Source: Sphingomicrobium nitratireducens (GTDB lineage: Bacteria > Pseudomonadota > Alphaproteobacteria > Sphingomonadales > Sphingomonadaceae). Taken from it: a DNA stretch of 64,000 nucleotides. The position numbers and the translations under genes were made by a program. Position 1 is the stretch's first letter; every line of letters begins with the position of its first letter. The notes below the pieces were generated by a model. That model had not been told where the DNA came from. It searched no databases and was given only the letters and a program-made list of their open reading frames with translations. Location: assembly GCF_026157035.1 (NCBI RefSeq), contig NZ_JANJZA010000001.1, positions 1,219,001 to 1,283,000 on the forward strand, read 5' to 3'. Shown here one piece after another: positions 26,345 through 36,526 of this stretch.

Positions 26345-26989
26345 ATGCGGGCGAGAAAAAGCGGTCGGATGGCGCTCCTCGCGATGGCTGGCGCAGGCCT
26401 CGTTCTCTCTTCGGCAGCAGGTGCCGCCGACAAGCCGGTGGCGGCCAAGTCGGACGCCGAGGTGGCGCAGGCACTGCAGGACGTAGGGCACTGCGTCGCG
26501 GCCAGCCGCCCCGATCTTTCCGCCCAGTACGTTACGATGGATTACAAGAGCGACGAGTACCGCAAGCTTGGCGATAAGCTCGGCAAGGCTGCGGCACGCT
26601 GCAAGACCTATAGCCATGGGCTGCGCTCGTCGGGTGTGGTGTTCGCGGCCTCGATCGCCGAGGGCCTTCTGATCAAGGATGCGCTGCTGGGTGATCTGGC
26701 GGCCCACACCGCCTATCGCGAGGACCTTCCGTCGATCGAGGTGCAGAGCCCGGCCGACCTGATGGCCTACTGCATCGTGCGCAAGGCGCCGGGTGAGACC
26801 GCCGCCCTGCTCGCGACCGATCTCGTCAGCGACGAGGAACTGGCCGCGTTCAAGACGCTGGCGCCGGTGCTGCCGACCTGCGTTCCGGCCGACGCGAAGG
26901 CCGAATTCACCCGCGAGGGGCTGCGCTCGCTGATCGCGCTGGCCGCCTATCGCCTCTACGCGCACAACCAGACCGGAGGGGAGGGCTGA
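26345..26989 (+). CDS. Exported double CX35C-module protein, paralogue 5 (divergent)
   Basis: A 214-residue protein with signal peptide RARKSGRMALLAMAGAGLVL (cleavage near AAGA-AD). It is the most divergent member, but both modules keep the exact spacing: Cys50/Cys86 and Cys143/Cys179; module 2 reads CIVRKAPGETAALLATDLVS and ends LRSLIALAAYRLY. The spacing between modules is 93 rather than 102. The start at 26345 has GGAAGG 7 bases upstream; ATGs at 26327 and 26339 and a GTG at 26261 are alternatives. Its stop overlaps the nuoG start (TGATG), coupling it to complex I synthesis. Confidence 0.75.
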   Translation: MRARKSGRMALLAMAGAGLVLSSAAGAADKPVAAKSDAEVAQALQDVGHCVAASRPDLSAQYVTMDYKSDEYRKLGDKLGKAAARCKTYSHGLRSSGVVFAASIAEGLLIKDALLGDLAAHTAYREDLPSIEVQSPADLMAYCIVRKAPGETAALLATDLVSDEELAAFKTLAPVLPTCVPADAKAEFTREGLRSLIALAAYRLYAHNQTGGEG

Positions 26990-29004
26990 TGCCCAAGCTG
27001 ACCGTCGACGGCGTCGAACTCGAGGTCCCGGAAGGCGCGACCGTCCTTCAGGCGTGCGAGCTGGCGGGCAAGGAAATCCCGCGTTTCTGCTATCACGAGC
27101 GCCTGTCGATCGCGGGCAACTGCCGCATGTGCCTCGTCGAGGTGAAGCCCGGGCCGCCCAAGCCGCAGGCTTCCTGTGCGCTGCCCGCTGCCGAGGGGCA
27201 GGAAATCCGCACCGACACGCCGATGGTCAAGAAGGCGCGCGAGGGGGTGATGGAGTTCCTCCTCATCAACCACCCGCTCGACTGCCCGATCTGCGACCAG
27301 GGCGGCGAATGCGACCTCCAGGACCAGGCGATGGCCTATGGCCGCGGTTTCTCGCGCTTCGACGAGAACAAGCGCGCGGTCGAGGACAAATATATGGGGC
27401 CGATCGTCAAGACGGCCATGACCCGGTGTATCCAATGCACCCGCTGCGTGCGCTTTGCCGAGGAAGTGGCGGGCACGCCCGAACTGGGCATGTATTACCG
27501 CGGCGAGGACAGTCAGATCACGACCTATCTCGAAAAGGCCGTATCGAGCGAATTGTCGGGCAATCTCGTCGACCTCTGCCCGGTCGGGGCGCTGCTGTCG
27601 GCGCCTTACAGTTTCGAAGCGCGTCCGTGGGAGCTCAAGAAGGTCGCCTCGATCGACGTGATGGACGCTCTGGGGACCAATATCCGCCTCGACGTGCGCG
27701 GGCGCCAGGTGCTGCGCGCGCTGCCGCGCATCAACGATGCGGTCAACGAGGAATGGGCGCACGACAAGACGCGTCACCATGTCGACGCGCTGGTGCGCGG
27801 GCGGCTCGATCGTCCGTGGATCCGCGAGAACGGCAAGCTGCGCGAAGCGGGCTGGGCCGAGGCGCTCCAGCTGTTCGCCGACAAGCTGAGCGAGGCCAAG
27901 ACCAAGGTCGCCGCGATAGCGGGCGATCTCGTCGACGCCGAGACGATGTTCGCCGCCCAGGCGCTGCTGATGGGCCAGAAGGGCAAGCTGTTCGAAGGGC
28001 GCCAGACCGGCCTCGACTATAACGTCGGCAATCTCGGTGCCGTGGCGTTCAACACGCCGCTGGCGCATCTCGAGGATGCCGATGCGATCTTCCTCGCGGG
28101 CACCAACCCGCGCTGGGAAGCGCCGCTGGTCAACACGCGCATCCGCAAGGCGGTGCGACGCGGGGCCAAGGTGTTCGCGGTCGGGCCGCAAGTCGATCTC
28201 ACCTACCCGGTCGAGTGGCTGGGCGAGGACCTCGAGACGCTTGCCAAGCTTCCTGCTCACGTCGCGGACGCGTTCGCAAAGGCCGAGCGGCCGGTTTTCA
28301 TCGCCGGGCCGGGCCTGCTGGCCGCGGGCGGGCAGGGCGATGCCCATGCCGCCGCCCACGCGCTCAACGTCATCCGCGGCGAGTGGAACGGCTTCAATAT
28401 CCTCCACACCGCCGCTTCTCGAATGGCAGGGTTGATGCTCGGCTACGCGCACGAGGACGGCCTCAAGGGCGTCCAGAAGGCGAACCCCAAGCTGGTCCTG
28501 ATGCTAGGCGCGGACGAGATGGCAGACGACGCCTTTCCCAAGGCGTTCAAGGTCTATGTCGGCCACCATGGCGACAAGGGGGCCAAGCAGGCCGACCTTA
28601 TCCTGCCGGGCGCGGCCTACAGCGAGAAGCACGGCACCTACGTCAATATCGAGGGCCGCGTGCAGCGCGCCGAGCGCGCGACCTTCGCGCCGGGCGAAGC
28701 GCGCGAGGACTGGACGATCTTCCGCGCCGTCTCCGATATCCTCGGCAAGCCGTTGAAATTCGACCGTTTCGACCAATTGCGTGCAGCCATGATTGAAGCG
28801 GTGCCGGCGCTGGGCGTCGAGGACGGGACGATCGTCGACCTGCCGTTCGATCCGCCCAAGATCGAGACCAAGGGTAAGGGTCCGATCGCTTATCCGATCA
28901 AGGATTTCTACCTGACCAACGCCATCGCGCGCCATAGTCCGACCATGCATCGCTGCTCGGCCGAACTGGTCCATGGCGAGACCTTCGCGGAGGCTGCCGA
29001 ATGA
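26989..29004 (+). CDS. nuoG: NADH-quinone oxidoreductase subunit G
   Basis: A 671-residue 75-kDa subunit homologue. The N-terminal ferredoxin-like part has [20 protein letters not shown] ([2Fe-2S] N1b), [18 protein letters not shown] (His/Cys ligands of N5) and [10 protein letters not shown] with LCPVGAL (N4). The molybdopterin-oxidoreductase-like C-terminal domain follows without a cofactor of its own. The length is normal for alphaproteobacteria. It overlaps the preceding exported-protein gene and nuoH. Confidence 0.97.
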   Translation: MPKLTVDGVELEVPEGATVLQACELAGKEIPRFCYHERLSIAGNCRMCLVEVKPGPPKPQASCALPAAEGQEIRTDTPMVKKAREGVMEFLLINHPLDCPICDQGGECDLQDQAMAYGRGFSRFDENKRAVEDKYMGPIVKTAMTRCIQCTRCVRFAEEVAGTPELGMYYRGEDSQITTYLEKAVSSELSGNLVDLCPVGALLSAPYSFEARPWELKKVASIDVMDALGTNIRLDVRGRQVLRALPRINDAVNEEWAHDKTRHHVDALVRGRLDRPWIRENGKLREAGWAEALQLFADKLSEAKTKVAAIAGDLVDAETMFAAQALLMGQKGKLFEGRQTGLDYNVGNLGAVAFNTPLAHLEDADAIFLAGTNPRWEAPLVNTRIRKAVRRGAKVFAVGPQVDLTYPVEWLGEDLETLAKLPAHVADAFAKAERPVFIAGPGLLAAGGQGDAHAAAHALNVIRGEWNGFNILHTAASRMAGLMLGYAHEDGLKGVQKANPKLVLMLGADEMADDAFPKAFKVYVGHHGDKGAKQADLILPGAAYSEKHGTYVNIEGRVQRAERATFAPGEAREDWTIFRAVSDILGKPLKFDRFDQLRAAMIEAVPALGVEDGTIVDLPFDPPKIETKGKGPIAYPIKDFYLTNAIARHSPTMHRCSAELVHGETFAEAAE

Positions 29005-30056
29005 CCGCCTTTTTCGAAAGTCTCGGCATGAGCCACGACTGGGCGTGGTTCGTGGCGACCGTATCGGGTATCCTGCTCATCGCGCTGCCGCTGATGCTGG
29101 CCGTCGCCATGATCATCTATGCCGAGCGCAAGATCTGGGCCGCAATCGCGCTTCGCCGAGGGCCCAACGTGGTCGGCCCGTTCGGGTTGCTGCAGAGCTT
29201 CGCCGACGGCCTCAAGGTCTTCCTCAAGGAAACGATCATCCCGTCCAGCGCCAACAAGGCGCTGTTCCTGATCGCGCCGATCATCACCTTCACCATCGCG
29301 TTGATCGTGTGGGCGGTGGTGCCGTTCGACGTCGGCGTGGTGCTCGCCGACATCAATATCGGATTGCTCTACATCCTCGCGGTGGGCTCGCTCGGCGTCT
29401 ATGGCGTGATCATCGCGGGCTGGGCGTCCAACTCCAAATATCCCTTCTTTTCCGCGCTTCGCGCCGCTGCGCAGATGGTCAGCTACGAAGTCTCGATCGG
29501 CTTCGTGATCATCACCGTGATCCTGTGGGCCGGCAGCTTCAACCTGACCGAGATTGTGCTCGCGCAGGAAGGCCATGTGCTGGGCATCCTCAACGGCTTC
29601 GGCTTCAACCCGCTTCTCTTCCCGATGGCGGTGGTGTTCCTCATCTCCTCGATGGCCGAGACGTTCCGCACGCCCTTCGACCTGGTCGAAGCGGAGAGCG
29701 AGCTCGTGGCGGGGCACCAGACCGAATATTCATCGATGAGCTTCGCGCTCTTCTGGCTTGGCGAATATGCCAACGTCATCCTGATGTGCGGGTTGAACGC
29801 GATCCTGTTCTGGGGCGGCTTCCTGCCTCCGCTCGACATCGAAATCCTCTACGCGGTGCCCGGCATCATCTGGCTGTTCCTCAAGATGGGGCTGTTCTTC
29901 TTCGTCTTCGGGTGGGTCAAGGCGACCGTGCCGAGGTATCGCTACGACCAGCTGATGCGCCTCGGATGGAAGATCTTCCTGCCGCTGTCGCTGCTTTTCG
30001 TGTTTCTCGTCTCGGGCTGGCTGATGCTCACCAAAACTTCGGGAGGCGCGCTGTGA
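29001..30056 (+). CDS. nuoH: NADH-quinone oxidoreductase subunit H
   Basis: A 351-residue membrane subunit with eight to nine helices linking the peripheral and membrane arms and lining the quinone chamber. Typical segments are [38 protein letters not shown] and the glutamate-rich loop before [17 protein letters not shown]. The start overlaps nuoG (ATGA); nuoI begins within its stop codon. Confidence 0.97.
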   Translation: MTAFFESLGMSHDWAWFVATVSGILLIALPLMLAVAMIIYAERKIWAAIALRRGPNVVGPFGLLQSFADGLKVFLKETIIPSSANKALFLIAPIITFTIALIVWAVVPFDVGVVLADINIGLLYILAVGSLGVYGVIIAGWASNSKYPFFSALRAAAQMVSYEVSIGFVIITVILWAGSFNLTEIVLAQEGHVLGILNGFGFNPLLFPMAVVFLISSMAETFRTPFDLVEAESELVAGHQTEYSSMSFALFWLGEYANVILMCGLNAILFWGGFLPPLDIEILYAVPGIIWLFLKMGLFFFVFGWVKATVPRYRYDQLMRLGWKIFLPLSLLFVFLVSGWLMLTKTSGGAL

Positions 30057-30535
30057 TCGCACGCACGATCAAGGCCTTCACCCTGTGGGAGTTCGTGAAG
30101 GCGCATCTCCTCACGCTGAAATATTTCTTCAAGCCGAAGGCGACCATCAACTACCCCTACGAGAAGGCGCCGCAGAGCCCGCGCTTTCGCGGCGAGCACG
30201 CGCTGCGCCGCTACCCGAACGGGGAAGAGCGCTGCATCGCGTGCAAATTGTGCGAGGCGATCTGTCCCGCGCAGGCGATCACCATCGAGGCCGAACCGCG
30301 CGAGGACGGGAGCCGCCGCACCACGCGCTACGACATCGACATGGTCAAGTGCATCTATTGCGGCCTGTGCCAGGAAGCCTGCCCGGTCGATGCCGTGGTC
30401 GAAGGGCCCAACCTCGAATTCGCGACCGAAACGCGCGAGGAACTGCTCTACGACAAGGCCAAGCTGCTCGCCAACGGCGACCGCTGGGAAGGCGCCATCG
30501 CCGCCAATCTTGCCGCCGATGCGGCGTATCGGTAG
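30053..30535 (+). CDS. nuoI: NADH-quinone oxidoreductase subunit I
   Basis: A 160-residue TYKY subunit homologue with two ferredoxin-type [4Fe-4S] motifs, [16 protein letters not shown] and [16 protein letters not shown] (clusters N6a and N6b). A GTG start at 30053 overlaps the nuoH stop (GTGA) and gives the expected N-terminus with the amphipathic helix ([20 protein letters not shown]). Confidence 0.96.
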   Translation: MIARTIKAFTLWEFVKAHLLTLKYFFKPKATINYPYEKAPQSPRFRGEHALRRYPNGEERCIACKLCEAICPAQAITIEAEPREDGSRRTTRYDIDMVKCIYCGLCQEACPVDAVVEGPNLEFATETREELLYDKAKLLANGDRWEGAIAANLAADAAYR

Positions 30536-30550
30536 GGGCCGCGCAACTTC

Positions 30551-31153
30551 ATGATCGCCACCATCGCCTTTTACCTGTTCGCCAGCCTGACGGTCCTGTC
30601 GGCGCTGCTCGTCATCTTCGCGCGCAACCCGGTCCATTCGGTGCTGTGGCTGATCGTCGCTTTCTTCAACGCGGCGGGGCTGATGCTCCTACTGGGCGCG
30701 GAATTCATCGCGATCCTGCTGATCCTCGTCTACGTGGGCGCGGTCGCGGTGCTGTTCCTGTTCATCGTGATGATGCTCGACATCGATTTCGCGAAACTGC
30801 GCTCGGGCTTCACCGCCAACCTGCCGTTCGGTCTCCTGATCGCGCTGGTGCTGCTCGCCGAGATCGTGATCGCGGTCACCGCGAGCCGCTCGGGGCCGAT
30901 CATCGGCGACAAGCCGGTCGACACCGCGCAGCCCAACATCATCGCATTCGGCGACCTCCTGTTCAGCCGCTACCTCGTGCCGTTCGAACTGTCGGGCCTG
31001 ATCCTGCTGGTCGCGATGATCGGGGCGATCGTGCTGACCCATCGTAGCCGCGGCGATGCGCGCGGGCAGAATATCCACCGCCAGGTCAATCGCGATCCCG
31101 AAGAAGCGATCCGCCTGACCCAGCCGGAAAGCGGGAAAGGGGTCGAGCTGTGA
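30551..31153 (+). CDS. nuoJ: NADH-quinone oxidoreductase subunit J
   Basis: A 200-residue membrane subunit with five helices. The family signature [19 protein letters not shown] and [20 protein letters not shown], including the pi-bulge region of helix 3, is clear. The C-terminal 35 residues are hydrophilic ([18 protein letters not shown]). It starts 15 bases after nuoI; nuoK overlaps its stop (GTGA). Confidence 0.96.
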   Translation: MIATIAFYLFASLTVLSALLVIFARNPVHSVLWLIVAFFNAAGLMLLLGAEFIAILLILVYVGAVAVLFLFIVMMLDIDFAKLRSGFTANLPFGLLIALVLLAEIVIAVTASRSGPIIGDKPVDTAQPNIIAFGDLLFSRYLVPFELSGLILLVAMIGAIVLTHRSRGDARGQNIHRQVNRDPEEAIRLTQPESGKGVEL

Positions 31154-31455
31154 TCGGTCTGTCGCATTATTTAGCCGTGGCCGCGATCCTGTTCACGATC
31201 GGCGTGCTCGGCATCTTCCTCAATCGCCGCAACATCATCCTGATGCTGATGGCGATCGAGCTGATCCTGTTGTCCGTCAACATCAACCTGGTGGCGTTCA
31301 GCGCCTATCTCGGCGACCTCGTCGGCCAGGTGTTCGCCATGTTCGTGCTGACCGTCGCCGCCGCCGAAGCGGCCATCGGCCTCGCGATCCTCGTCATCTT
31401 CTTCCGTCGCAGCGGCTCGATCGCCGTCGACGACGTCAACCGGATGCACGGCTGA
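31150..31455 (+). CDS. nuoK: NADH-quinone oxidoreductase subunit K
   Basis: A 101-residue, three-helix subunit related to MrpC. The buried glutamates used in proton transfer are present in [12 protein letters not shown] and [13 protein letters not shown]. It uses a GTG start overlapping the nuoJ stop; the nuoL ATG overlaps its own stop (TGATG). Confidence 0.97.
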   Translation: MIGLSHYLAVAAILFTIGVLGIFLNRRNIILMLMAIELILLSVNINLVAFSAYLGDLVGQVFAMFVLTVAAAEAAIGLAILVIFFRRSGSIAVDDVNRMHG

Positions 31456-33509
31456 TGGATCTCTCGATCAAGCTTATCGTCTTCCTGCCGCTTCTGGCCG
31501 CGATGATCGCGGGGCTGGGCGGCCGCATGATCGGCAAGATGCCGGCCAAGCTGGTCACCACCGGCGCGCTGTTTCTCAGCTGCTTCCTTAGCTGGCCGAT
31601 ATTCTTCGGCTTCCTCACCGGCAGCAATGCCGAGACGGTCGTGCCCGTCCTCGACTTCATCAACTCGGGCGACCTCAGCGTCGACTGGGCGCTGCGCGTC
31701 GACACGCTGACCGCGGTGATGCTGGTGGTGGTGACGACAGTCTCGAGCCTCGTCCACCTCTACAGCTGGGGCTACATGGAGGAAGATCCCTCGCAGCCCC
31801 GCTTCTTTGCCTACCTCTCGCTGTTCACCTTCGCGATGCTGATGCTGGTGACCGCCGACAGCCTGGTGCAGATGTTCTTCGGGTGGGAAGGAGTCGGTCT
31901 CGCCTCCTACCTCCTGATCGGTTTCTGGTACCACAAGCCCTCGGCCAACGCGGCCGCGATCAAGGCGTTCGTGGTCAACCGCGTAGGCGATTTCGGCTTC
32001 TCGCTGGGCATCTTCGGCGCGTTCCTCGTGTTCGGTACCGTCTCGATCCCCGCGATCCTCGCCGCCGCGCCCGACATGGCGGGGTCGACCATCGGCTTTG
32101 CCGGCATGCGGGTCGATACGCTGACCCTGATCTGCCTGCTCTTGTTCGTCGGCGCGATGGGCAAGTCGGCGCAATTGGGCCTCCACACCTGGCTTCCCGA
32201 CGCGATGGAAGGCCCGACCCCGGTCAGCGCGCTGATCCACGCCGCGACGATGGTCACGGCGGGCGTGTTCATGGTGTGCCGCCTCTCGCCGCTGTTCGAG
32301 ACGAGCCAACATGCGCTCGACGTCGTCACCTATGTCGGCGCCGCCACCGCGATCTTCGCGGCGACGGTCGGCACGGTCCAGAATGACATCAAGCGCGTGA
32401 TCGCCTATTCGACCTGTTCGCAATTGGGCTACATGTTCTTCGCCGCAGGCGTTGGCGCGTACGGCGCGGCCATGTTCCACCTCTTCACCCACGCTTTCTT
32501 CAAGGCGCTGCTGTTCCTGGGCGCCGGCTCGGTCATTCACGCGATGCACCACGAGCAGGACATGCGTTTCTACGGTGGTCTCCGGAAGAAGATCCCGCTC
32601 ACCTTCTGGGCGATGATGGCGGGCACGCTCGCGATCACCGGCGTGGGCGTGATCGGCGTGTTCGGTTTCGCCGGCTTCTATTCCAAGGACGCCATCCTCG
32701 AGAGCGCGTTCGCGGCCGGCACGACGCCGGGCGGGGTCGCCTTCTTCATCGGCATCCTCGCGGCGCTGCTGACCAGCTTCTACAGCTGGCGCCTCGTTTT
32801 CCTGACCTTCTTCGGCAAGGCGCGCTGGGCGGGCAGCGAGCATATCCAGCACGCCGTCCACCACGTCCACGAGGACGAGAGCGAGATGGCGGCCGACCAT
32901 GACAGCGCGCACGACCACGACGTCAAGGCAGTCGAGGGCACGGCGGGCTACCATCCGCACGAGAGCCCGTGGACCATGCTCGTGCCGCTCGGCGTGCTCG
33001 CGCTGGGCGCGGTGTTCGCGGGCTTCGGCTTCCACCATCACTTCTTCGGCGAGGAAGGCACCGCCTTCTGGGCCGGTAGCCTCGCGTTTGACGAGCATCT
33101 CGTCCACGCCGCGCACGAAGTGCCGCTGTGGGTGAAGCTTGCGCCGGGTCTCGTCATGCTGACGGGCCTCGCCATCGCCTACCAGAACTATATCCGCGAC
33201 CCCGACGCGCCGCGGCGTTTCGTCGAGCATTTCTCGGGGCTGCACAATTTCCTGATGCACAAATGGTATTTCGACGAACTCTACCATGTGCTGTTCGTGA
33301 AGCCGGCGTTGTGGCTCGGCCGGGTCCTGTGGAAGCGGGGCGACGAGCAGACCATCGACCGGTTCGGCCCGCATGGCGCGGCGACGGTGGTCGGGCTTGG
33401 CAACAAGCTCACCGCGCGCCTCCAGTCGGGTTATGTCTATAGCTACGCCCTCGTCATGCTGCTCGGCCTGATCGCCGCGGCAAGCTGGGCCTTCTGGTGG
33501 GCGCGGTAA
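31455..33509 (+). CDS. nuoL: NADH-quinone oxidoreductase subunit L
   Basis: A 684-residue antiporter-like proton-pumping subunit at the distal end of complex I, with the long lateral helix at its C-terminus. It has [18 protein letters not shown] (key Glu), [20 protein letters not shown] (key Lys) and [21 protein letters not shown] soluble insertion around residues 465-530 is very rich in His, Asp and Glu ([19 protein letters not shown]), and a second patch reads [10 protein letters not shown]. Confidence 0.97.
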   Translation: MDLSIKLIVFLPLLAAMIAGLGGRMIGKMPAKLVTTGALFLSCFLSWPIFFGFLTGSNAETVVPVLDFINSGDLSVDWALRVDTLTAVMLVVVTTVSSLVHLYSWGYMEEDPSQPRFFAYLSLFTFAMLMLVTADSLVQMFFGWEGVGLASYLLIGFWYHKPSANAAAIKAFVVNRVGDFGFSLGIFGAFLVFGTVSIPAILAAAPDMAGSTIGFAGMRVDTLTLICLLLFVGAMGKSAQLGLHTWLPDAMEGPTPVSALIHAATMVTAGVFMVCRLSPLFETSQHALDVVTYVGAATAIFAATVGTVQNDIKRVIAYSTCSQLGYMFFAAGVGAYGAAMFHLFTHAFFKALLFLGAGSVIHAMHHEQDMRFYGGLRKKIPLTFWAMMAGTLAITGVGVIGVFGFAGFYSKDAILESAFAAGTTPGGVAFFIGILAALLTSFYSWRLVFLTFFGKARWAGSEHIQHAVHHVHEDESEMAADHDSAHDHDVKAVEGTAGYHPHESPWTMLVPLGVLALGAVFAGFGFHHHFFGEEGTAFWAGSLAFDEHLVHAAHEVPLWVKLAPGLVMLTGLAIAYQNYIRDPDAPRRFVEHFSGLHNFLMHKWYFDELYHVLFVKPALWLGRVLWKRGDEQTIDRFGPHGAATVVGLGNKLTARLQSGYVYSYALVMLLGLIAAASWAFWWAR

Positions 33510-35071
33510 TGGAATTCCCCATTCTCTCGATCCTCATCCTCCTGCCGCTGGTGGCAGGGATCGCGGTGCTCTTCATGGGCGCCAACGCGGCGCGCTGGAC
33601 CGCGCTGCTGACGACGCTCGCCTGCTTCGTGCTCGGCATCGTCTTGTGGGCGAACTACCAGATCGGCGGGCCGCGCTGGCAGTTCGTCGAATATGCGGAA
33701 TTTGCGCAAGGAGCACTGGTGCCTGCCTGGGCGCTCGGCATCGACGGCATCGCGCTGATGCTGATCATGCTCAGCGTTTTCCTGATGCCGATCTGCATCG
33801 GGGCGAGCTGGCGCGCGATCCAGAACCGCGTGCCAGAATACATGGCCGCCTTCCTCCTGATGGAAGCCCTGATGATCGGCGTGTTCGCGGCGCAGGACCT
33901 GATGCTTTTCTACATCTTCTTCGAGGGCGGCCTCATCCCGATGTACCTGATCATCGGCATCTGGGGCGGCGTCGAGAAGATCAAGGCGGCCTACAAGTTC
34001 TTCCTCTACACGCTGGCCGGCTCGGTGCTGATGCTGGTCGCGATGCTCTACATGGTGCTGACCGCCGGCACATCGTTCATCCCCGACCTGATGGCCTACG
34101 ACTTCGCGCCGGGCGTCCAATGGTGGTTGTGGCTCGCCTTCTTCGCCAGTTTCGCGGTCAAGATGCCGATGTGGCCGGTCCACACCTGGCTTCCCGATGC
34201 GCACGTGCAGGCCCCGACCGCGGGCTCGGTCATCCTGGCGGGCGTGCTGCTCAAGATGGGCGGCTACGGTTTCGTGCGCTTCAGCCTGCCGATGTTCCCG
34301 GACGCGAGCGCGGACTTCGTGCCGCTGGTGTTCGGGCTGTCGGGCATCGCGGTGGTCTACACCAGCCTCGTCGCGCTGGTGCAGAAGGACATGAAGAAGC
34401 TGATCGCCTATTCGTCGGTCGCGCACATGGCGTTCGTCACCTTCGGCCTTTTCGCCTTCAACCGGCAGGGCATCGAGGGCGCGCTCGTCGTCATGCTCAG
34501 CCACGGCCTCGTCTCGGGCGCGCTCTTCCTGTGCGTCGGCGTCATCTACGACCGCCTCCACACACGCGAGATCGCGCGTTACGGCGGGCTCGCCGACAAC
34601 ATGCCGGGCTACGCGCTCCTGTTCCTGCTGTTCACCATGGCGAGCGTCGGCCTGCCCGGAACCAGCGGCTTCGTCGGCGAATTCCTCGCGCTGGTCGGCA
34701 CCTACGAAATGTCGAGCTGGGGCGCGATCGTTGCGACCACGGGCATCATCCTGGGCGCCGCATACATGCTCTGGCTCTACTGGCGCATCTGCTACGGCAC
34801 GCAAAAGAACGCGGACGCCGCGGCGATGCCCGACCTCGACAAGCGCGAATGGCTGCTCTTGGCTCCGATCGCGGCGGTGGTGATGTGGATGGGCGTCTAT
34901 CCCGAAAGCTTCCTGGCGCCGATGCGCGACGATGTCGGCCTGCTGCTCGAGAGGCTCGAGACCGCCGCGCCCGAAGGCGATGCGCATTTGACCGAGGGCG
35001 ACCCTTCGGCGGCTGCGGCCGAAGCCGAGCATCATGAAGACGCCCATGCGGCAGGGGAGGCCGCGCAATGA
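33509..35071 (+). CDS. nuoM: NADH-quinone oxidoreductase subunit M
   Basis: A 520-residue antiporter-like proton-pumping subunit. The conserved elements FFEGGLIPMYLIIGIWGG (Glu in helix 5), FAVKMPMWPVHTWLPDAHVQ (Lys in helix 7) and AYSSVAHMAFVTFGLF are present. The start at 33509 overlaps the nuoL stop; an earlier GTG would run into nuoL. A hydrophilic tail of about 35 residues rich in Glu, Ala and His (EAEHHEDAHAAGEAAQ) follows the last helix. Confidence 0.97.
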   Translation: MEFPILSILILLPLVAGIAVLFMGANAARWTALLTTLACFVLGIVLWANYQIGGPRWQFVEYAEFAQGALVPAWALGIDGIALMLIMLSVFLMPICIGASWRAIQNRVPEYMAAFLLMEALMIGVFAAQDLMLFYIFFEGGLIPMYLIIGIWGGVEKIKAAYKFFLYTLAGSVLMLVAMLYMVLTAGTSFIPDLMAYDFAPGVQWWLWLAFFASFAVKMPMWPVHTWLPDAHVQAPTAGSVILAGVLLKMGGYGFVRFSLPMFPDASADFVPLVFGLSGIAVVYTSLVALVQKDMKKLIAYSSVAHMAFVTFGLFAFNRQGIEGALVVMLSHGLVSGALFLCVGVIYDRLHTREIARYGGLADNMPGYALLFLLFTMASVGLPGTSGFVGEFLALVGTYEMSSWGAIVATTGIILGAAYMLWLYWRICYGTQKNADAAAMPDLDKREWLLLAPIAAVVMWMGVYPESFLAPMRDDVGLLLERLETAAPEGDAHLTEGDPSAAAAEAEHHEDAHAAGEAAQ

Positions 35072-36516
35072 CCTACAATTTCGCTGCCATCCTGCCTGAG
35101 CTCATCCTCATTTTCGGTGAGCCGGTGCTGATGCTGACCGCTTCGACCATGGGATCGCGTGCGACCAAGATCACCACCTGGGGCACGGTTGCCCTGCTCG
35201 TCGCGGCAAGCGCGGTGCTTCTGCTCACCGGCGAGCCCTCGACCGGCGGCGTGCTGTTTGGCGGCCTGCTCGTCGCGGACAGTTTCGCGACCTTCGGCAA
35301 GCTTCTAATCTTCGGCTCAGCGGCGGTCACGATCATCGCCGCGCACCGCTGGTTCGGCCACAAGGACGAGCACGGGCCCGAATATCCGGTGCTGGTGCTG
35401 CTGGCGACCGTGGGCATGGCGGTGATGGTCTCCTCGACCAGCCTCGTCACCCTCTATGTCGGCCTCGAACTCAACAGCCTCGCGGCCTACGTCCTCGCTT
35501 CCTACCGCCGCACCGACGCGCGCTCGGCCGAGGCGGGGCTCAAATATTTCGTCCTCGGCGGGCTCGCCTCGGGCATCCTGCTCTACGGGATGAGCCTGCT
35601 TTACGGCTTTACCGGGACGACCCAGTTCACCGGCATCGCGGCCGCCTTCGGGCGCGCCGAGACGATGTCGCTGGGCCTCCTGTTCGGGCTGGTGTTCACC
35701 TTCGCGGGCCTCGCCTTCAAGGTCAGCGCGGTGCCGTTCCACATGTGGACGCCCGACGTCTACGAAGGCGCGCCGACCCCGGTCACCGCCTTTTTCGCTT
35801 CCGCGCCCAAGGTCGCCGCGATGCTGCTGACCGTGCGCGTCGCGATCGAGGCGCTCGGCCCGGCGATCGACGCGTGGCGCCAGATCGTCGTGTTCGCGGC
35901 GCTCGCCTCGATCCTGCTCGGCGCGGTGGCGGCGTGGGGCCAGACGAACCTCAAGCGCCTGCTTGCCTATTCGTCGATCAACAATGTCGGCTTCGCGCTG
36001 ATCGGTCTCGCCGCGGGCGGCGCTGCGGGCGTGTCGAGCGTACTCTTCTACATGGCGGTCTATGTCGTCATGACCGTGGGCGCCTTCCTCGTCGTGCTCC
36101 AACTGGTCGACGACAAGGGCGAGCCGGTCGAGGAGATCGAGCGCATCTCGGGCCTGTCGCGGCGGCGCCCGGGGCTGGCGGCGGCGCTCGCCGTCTTCAT
36201 GTTCAGCCTCGCGGGCATCCCGCCGCTGTTCGGCTTCTGGCCCAAGCTGCTCGTCTTCAACGCGGCGGTCGATGCGGGCCTGATCTGGCTGGCGGTGGTC
36301 GGCATCCTCGGCACCGTCGTGGGCGCCTTCTACTACCTCAAGATCATCAAGGTGATGTATTTCGACGACGAGCATGGCGAGCCGGTCGGCACCGTGCGCG
36401 CGCCGCTCGAAATGGCCTTCATCCTCATCGCCGCCTTGTTCGTCAGCCCCTTGGGCTACCTCCTCATCGGCCCGATCGGCGAAGCGGCCAACACCGCCGC
36501 CGCGGCGCTGTTCTAG
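35068..36516 (+). CDS. nuoN: NADH-quinone oxidoreductase subunit N
   Basis: A 482-residue antiporter-like subunit completing complex I. Diagnostic segments are YVGLELNSLAAYVLASYRR (helix-5 Glu), AFKVSAVPFHMWTPDVYEGA (helix-7 Lys) and AYSSINNVGFALIGLAAG. It overlaps nuoM by 4 bases. birA begins within about a dozen bases of its stop, so the operon probably runs on into birA-coaX-rnj. Confidence 0.97.
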   Translation: MTYNFAAILPELILIFGEPVLMLTASTMGSRATKITTWGTVALLVAASAVLLLTGEPSTGGVLFGGLLVADSFATFGKLLIFGSAAVTIIAAHRWFGHKDEHGPEYPVLVLLATVGMAVMVSSTSLVTLYVGLELNSLAAYVLASYRRTDARSAEAGLKYFVLGGLASGILLYGMSLLYGFTGTTQFTGIAAAFGRAETMSLGLLFGLVFTFAGLAFKVSAVPFHMWTPDVYEGAPTPVTAFFASAPKVAAMLLTVRVAIEALGPAIDAWRQIVVFAALASILLGAVAAWGQTNLKRLLAYSSINNVGFALIGLAAGGAAGVSSVLFYMAVYVVMTVGAFLVVLQLVDDKGEPVEEIERISGLSRRRPGLAAALAVFMFSLAGIPPLFGFWPKLLVFNAAVDAGLIWLAVVGILGTVVGAFYYLKIIKVMYFDDEHGEPVGTVRAPLEMAFILIAALFVSPLGYLLIGPIGEAANTAAAALF

Positions 36517-36526
36517 GGGGCGCGCG

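Noticed and set aside
22766-26989. Possible toxin, effector or mobile-element cargo in the nuo interruption
   Set aside because: No transposase, direct repeats, tRNA or att-like site flanks it, and base composition matches neighbouring genes; tandem duplication explains it better.
31305-33374. Antisense frame of about 690 codons over nuoL
   Set aside because: nuoL is unambiguous; the antisense product is an Arg/His/Glu-rich artefact.
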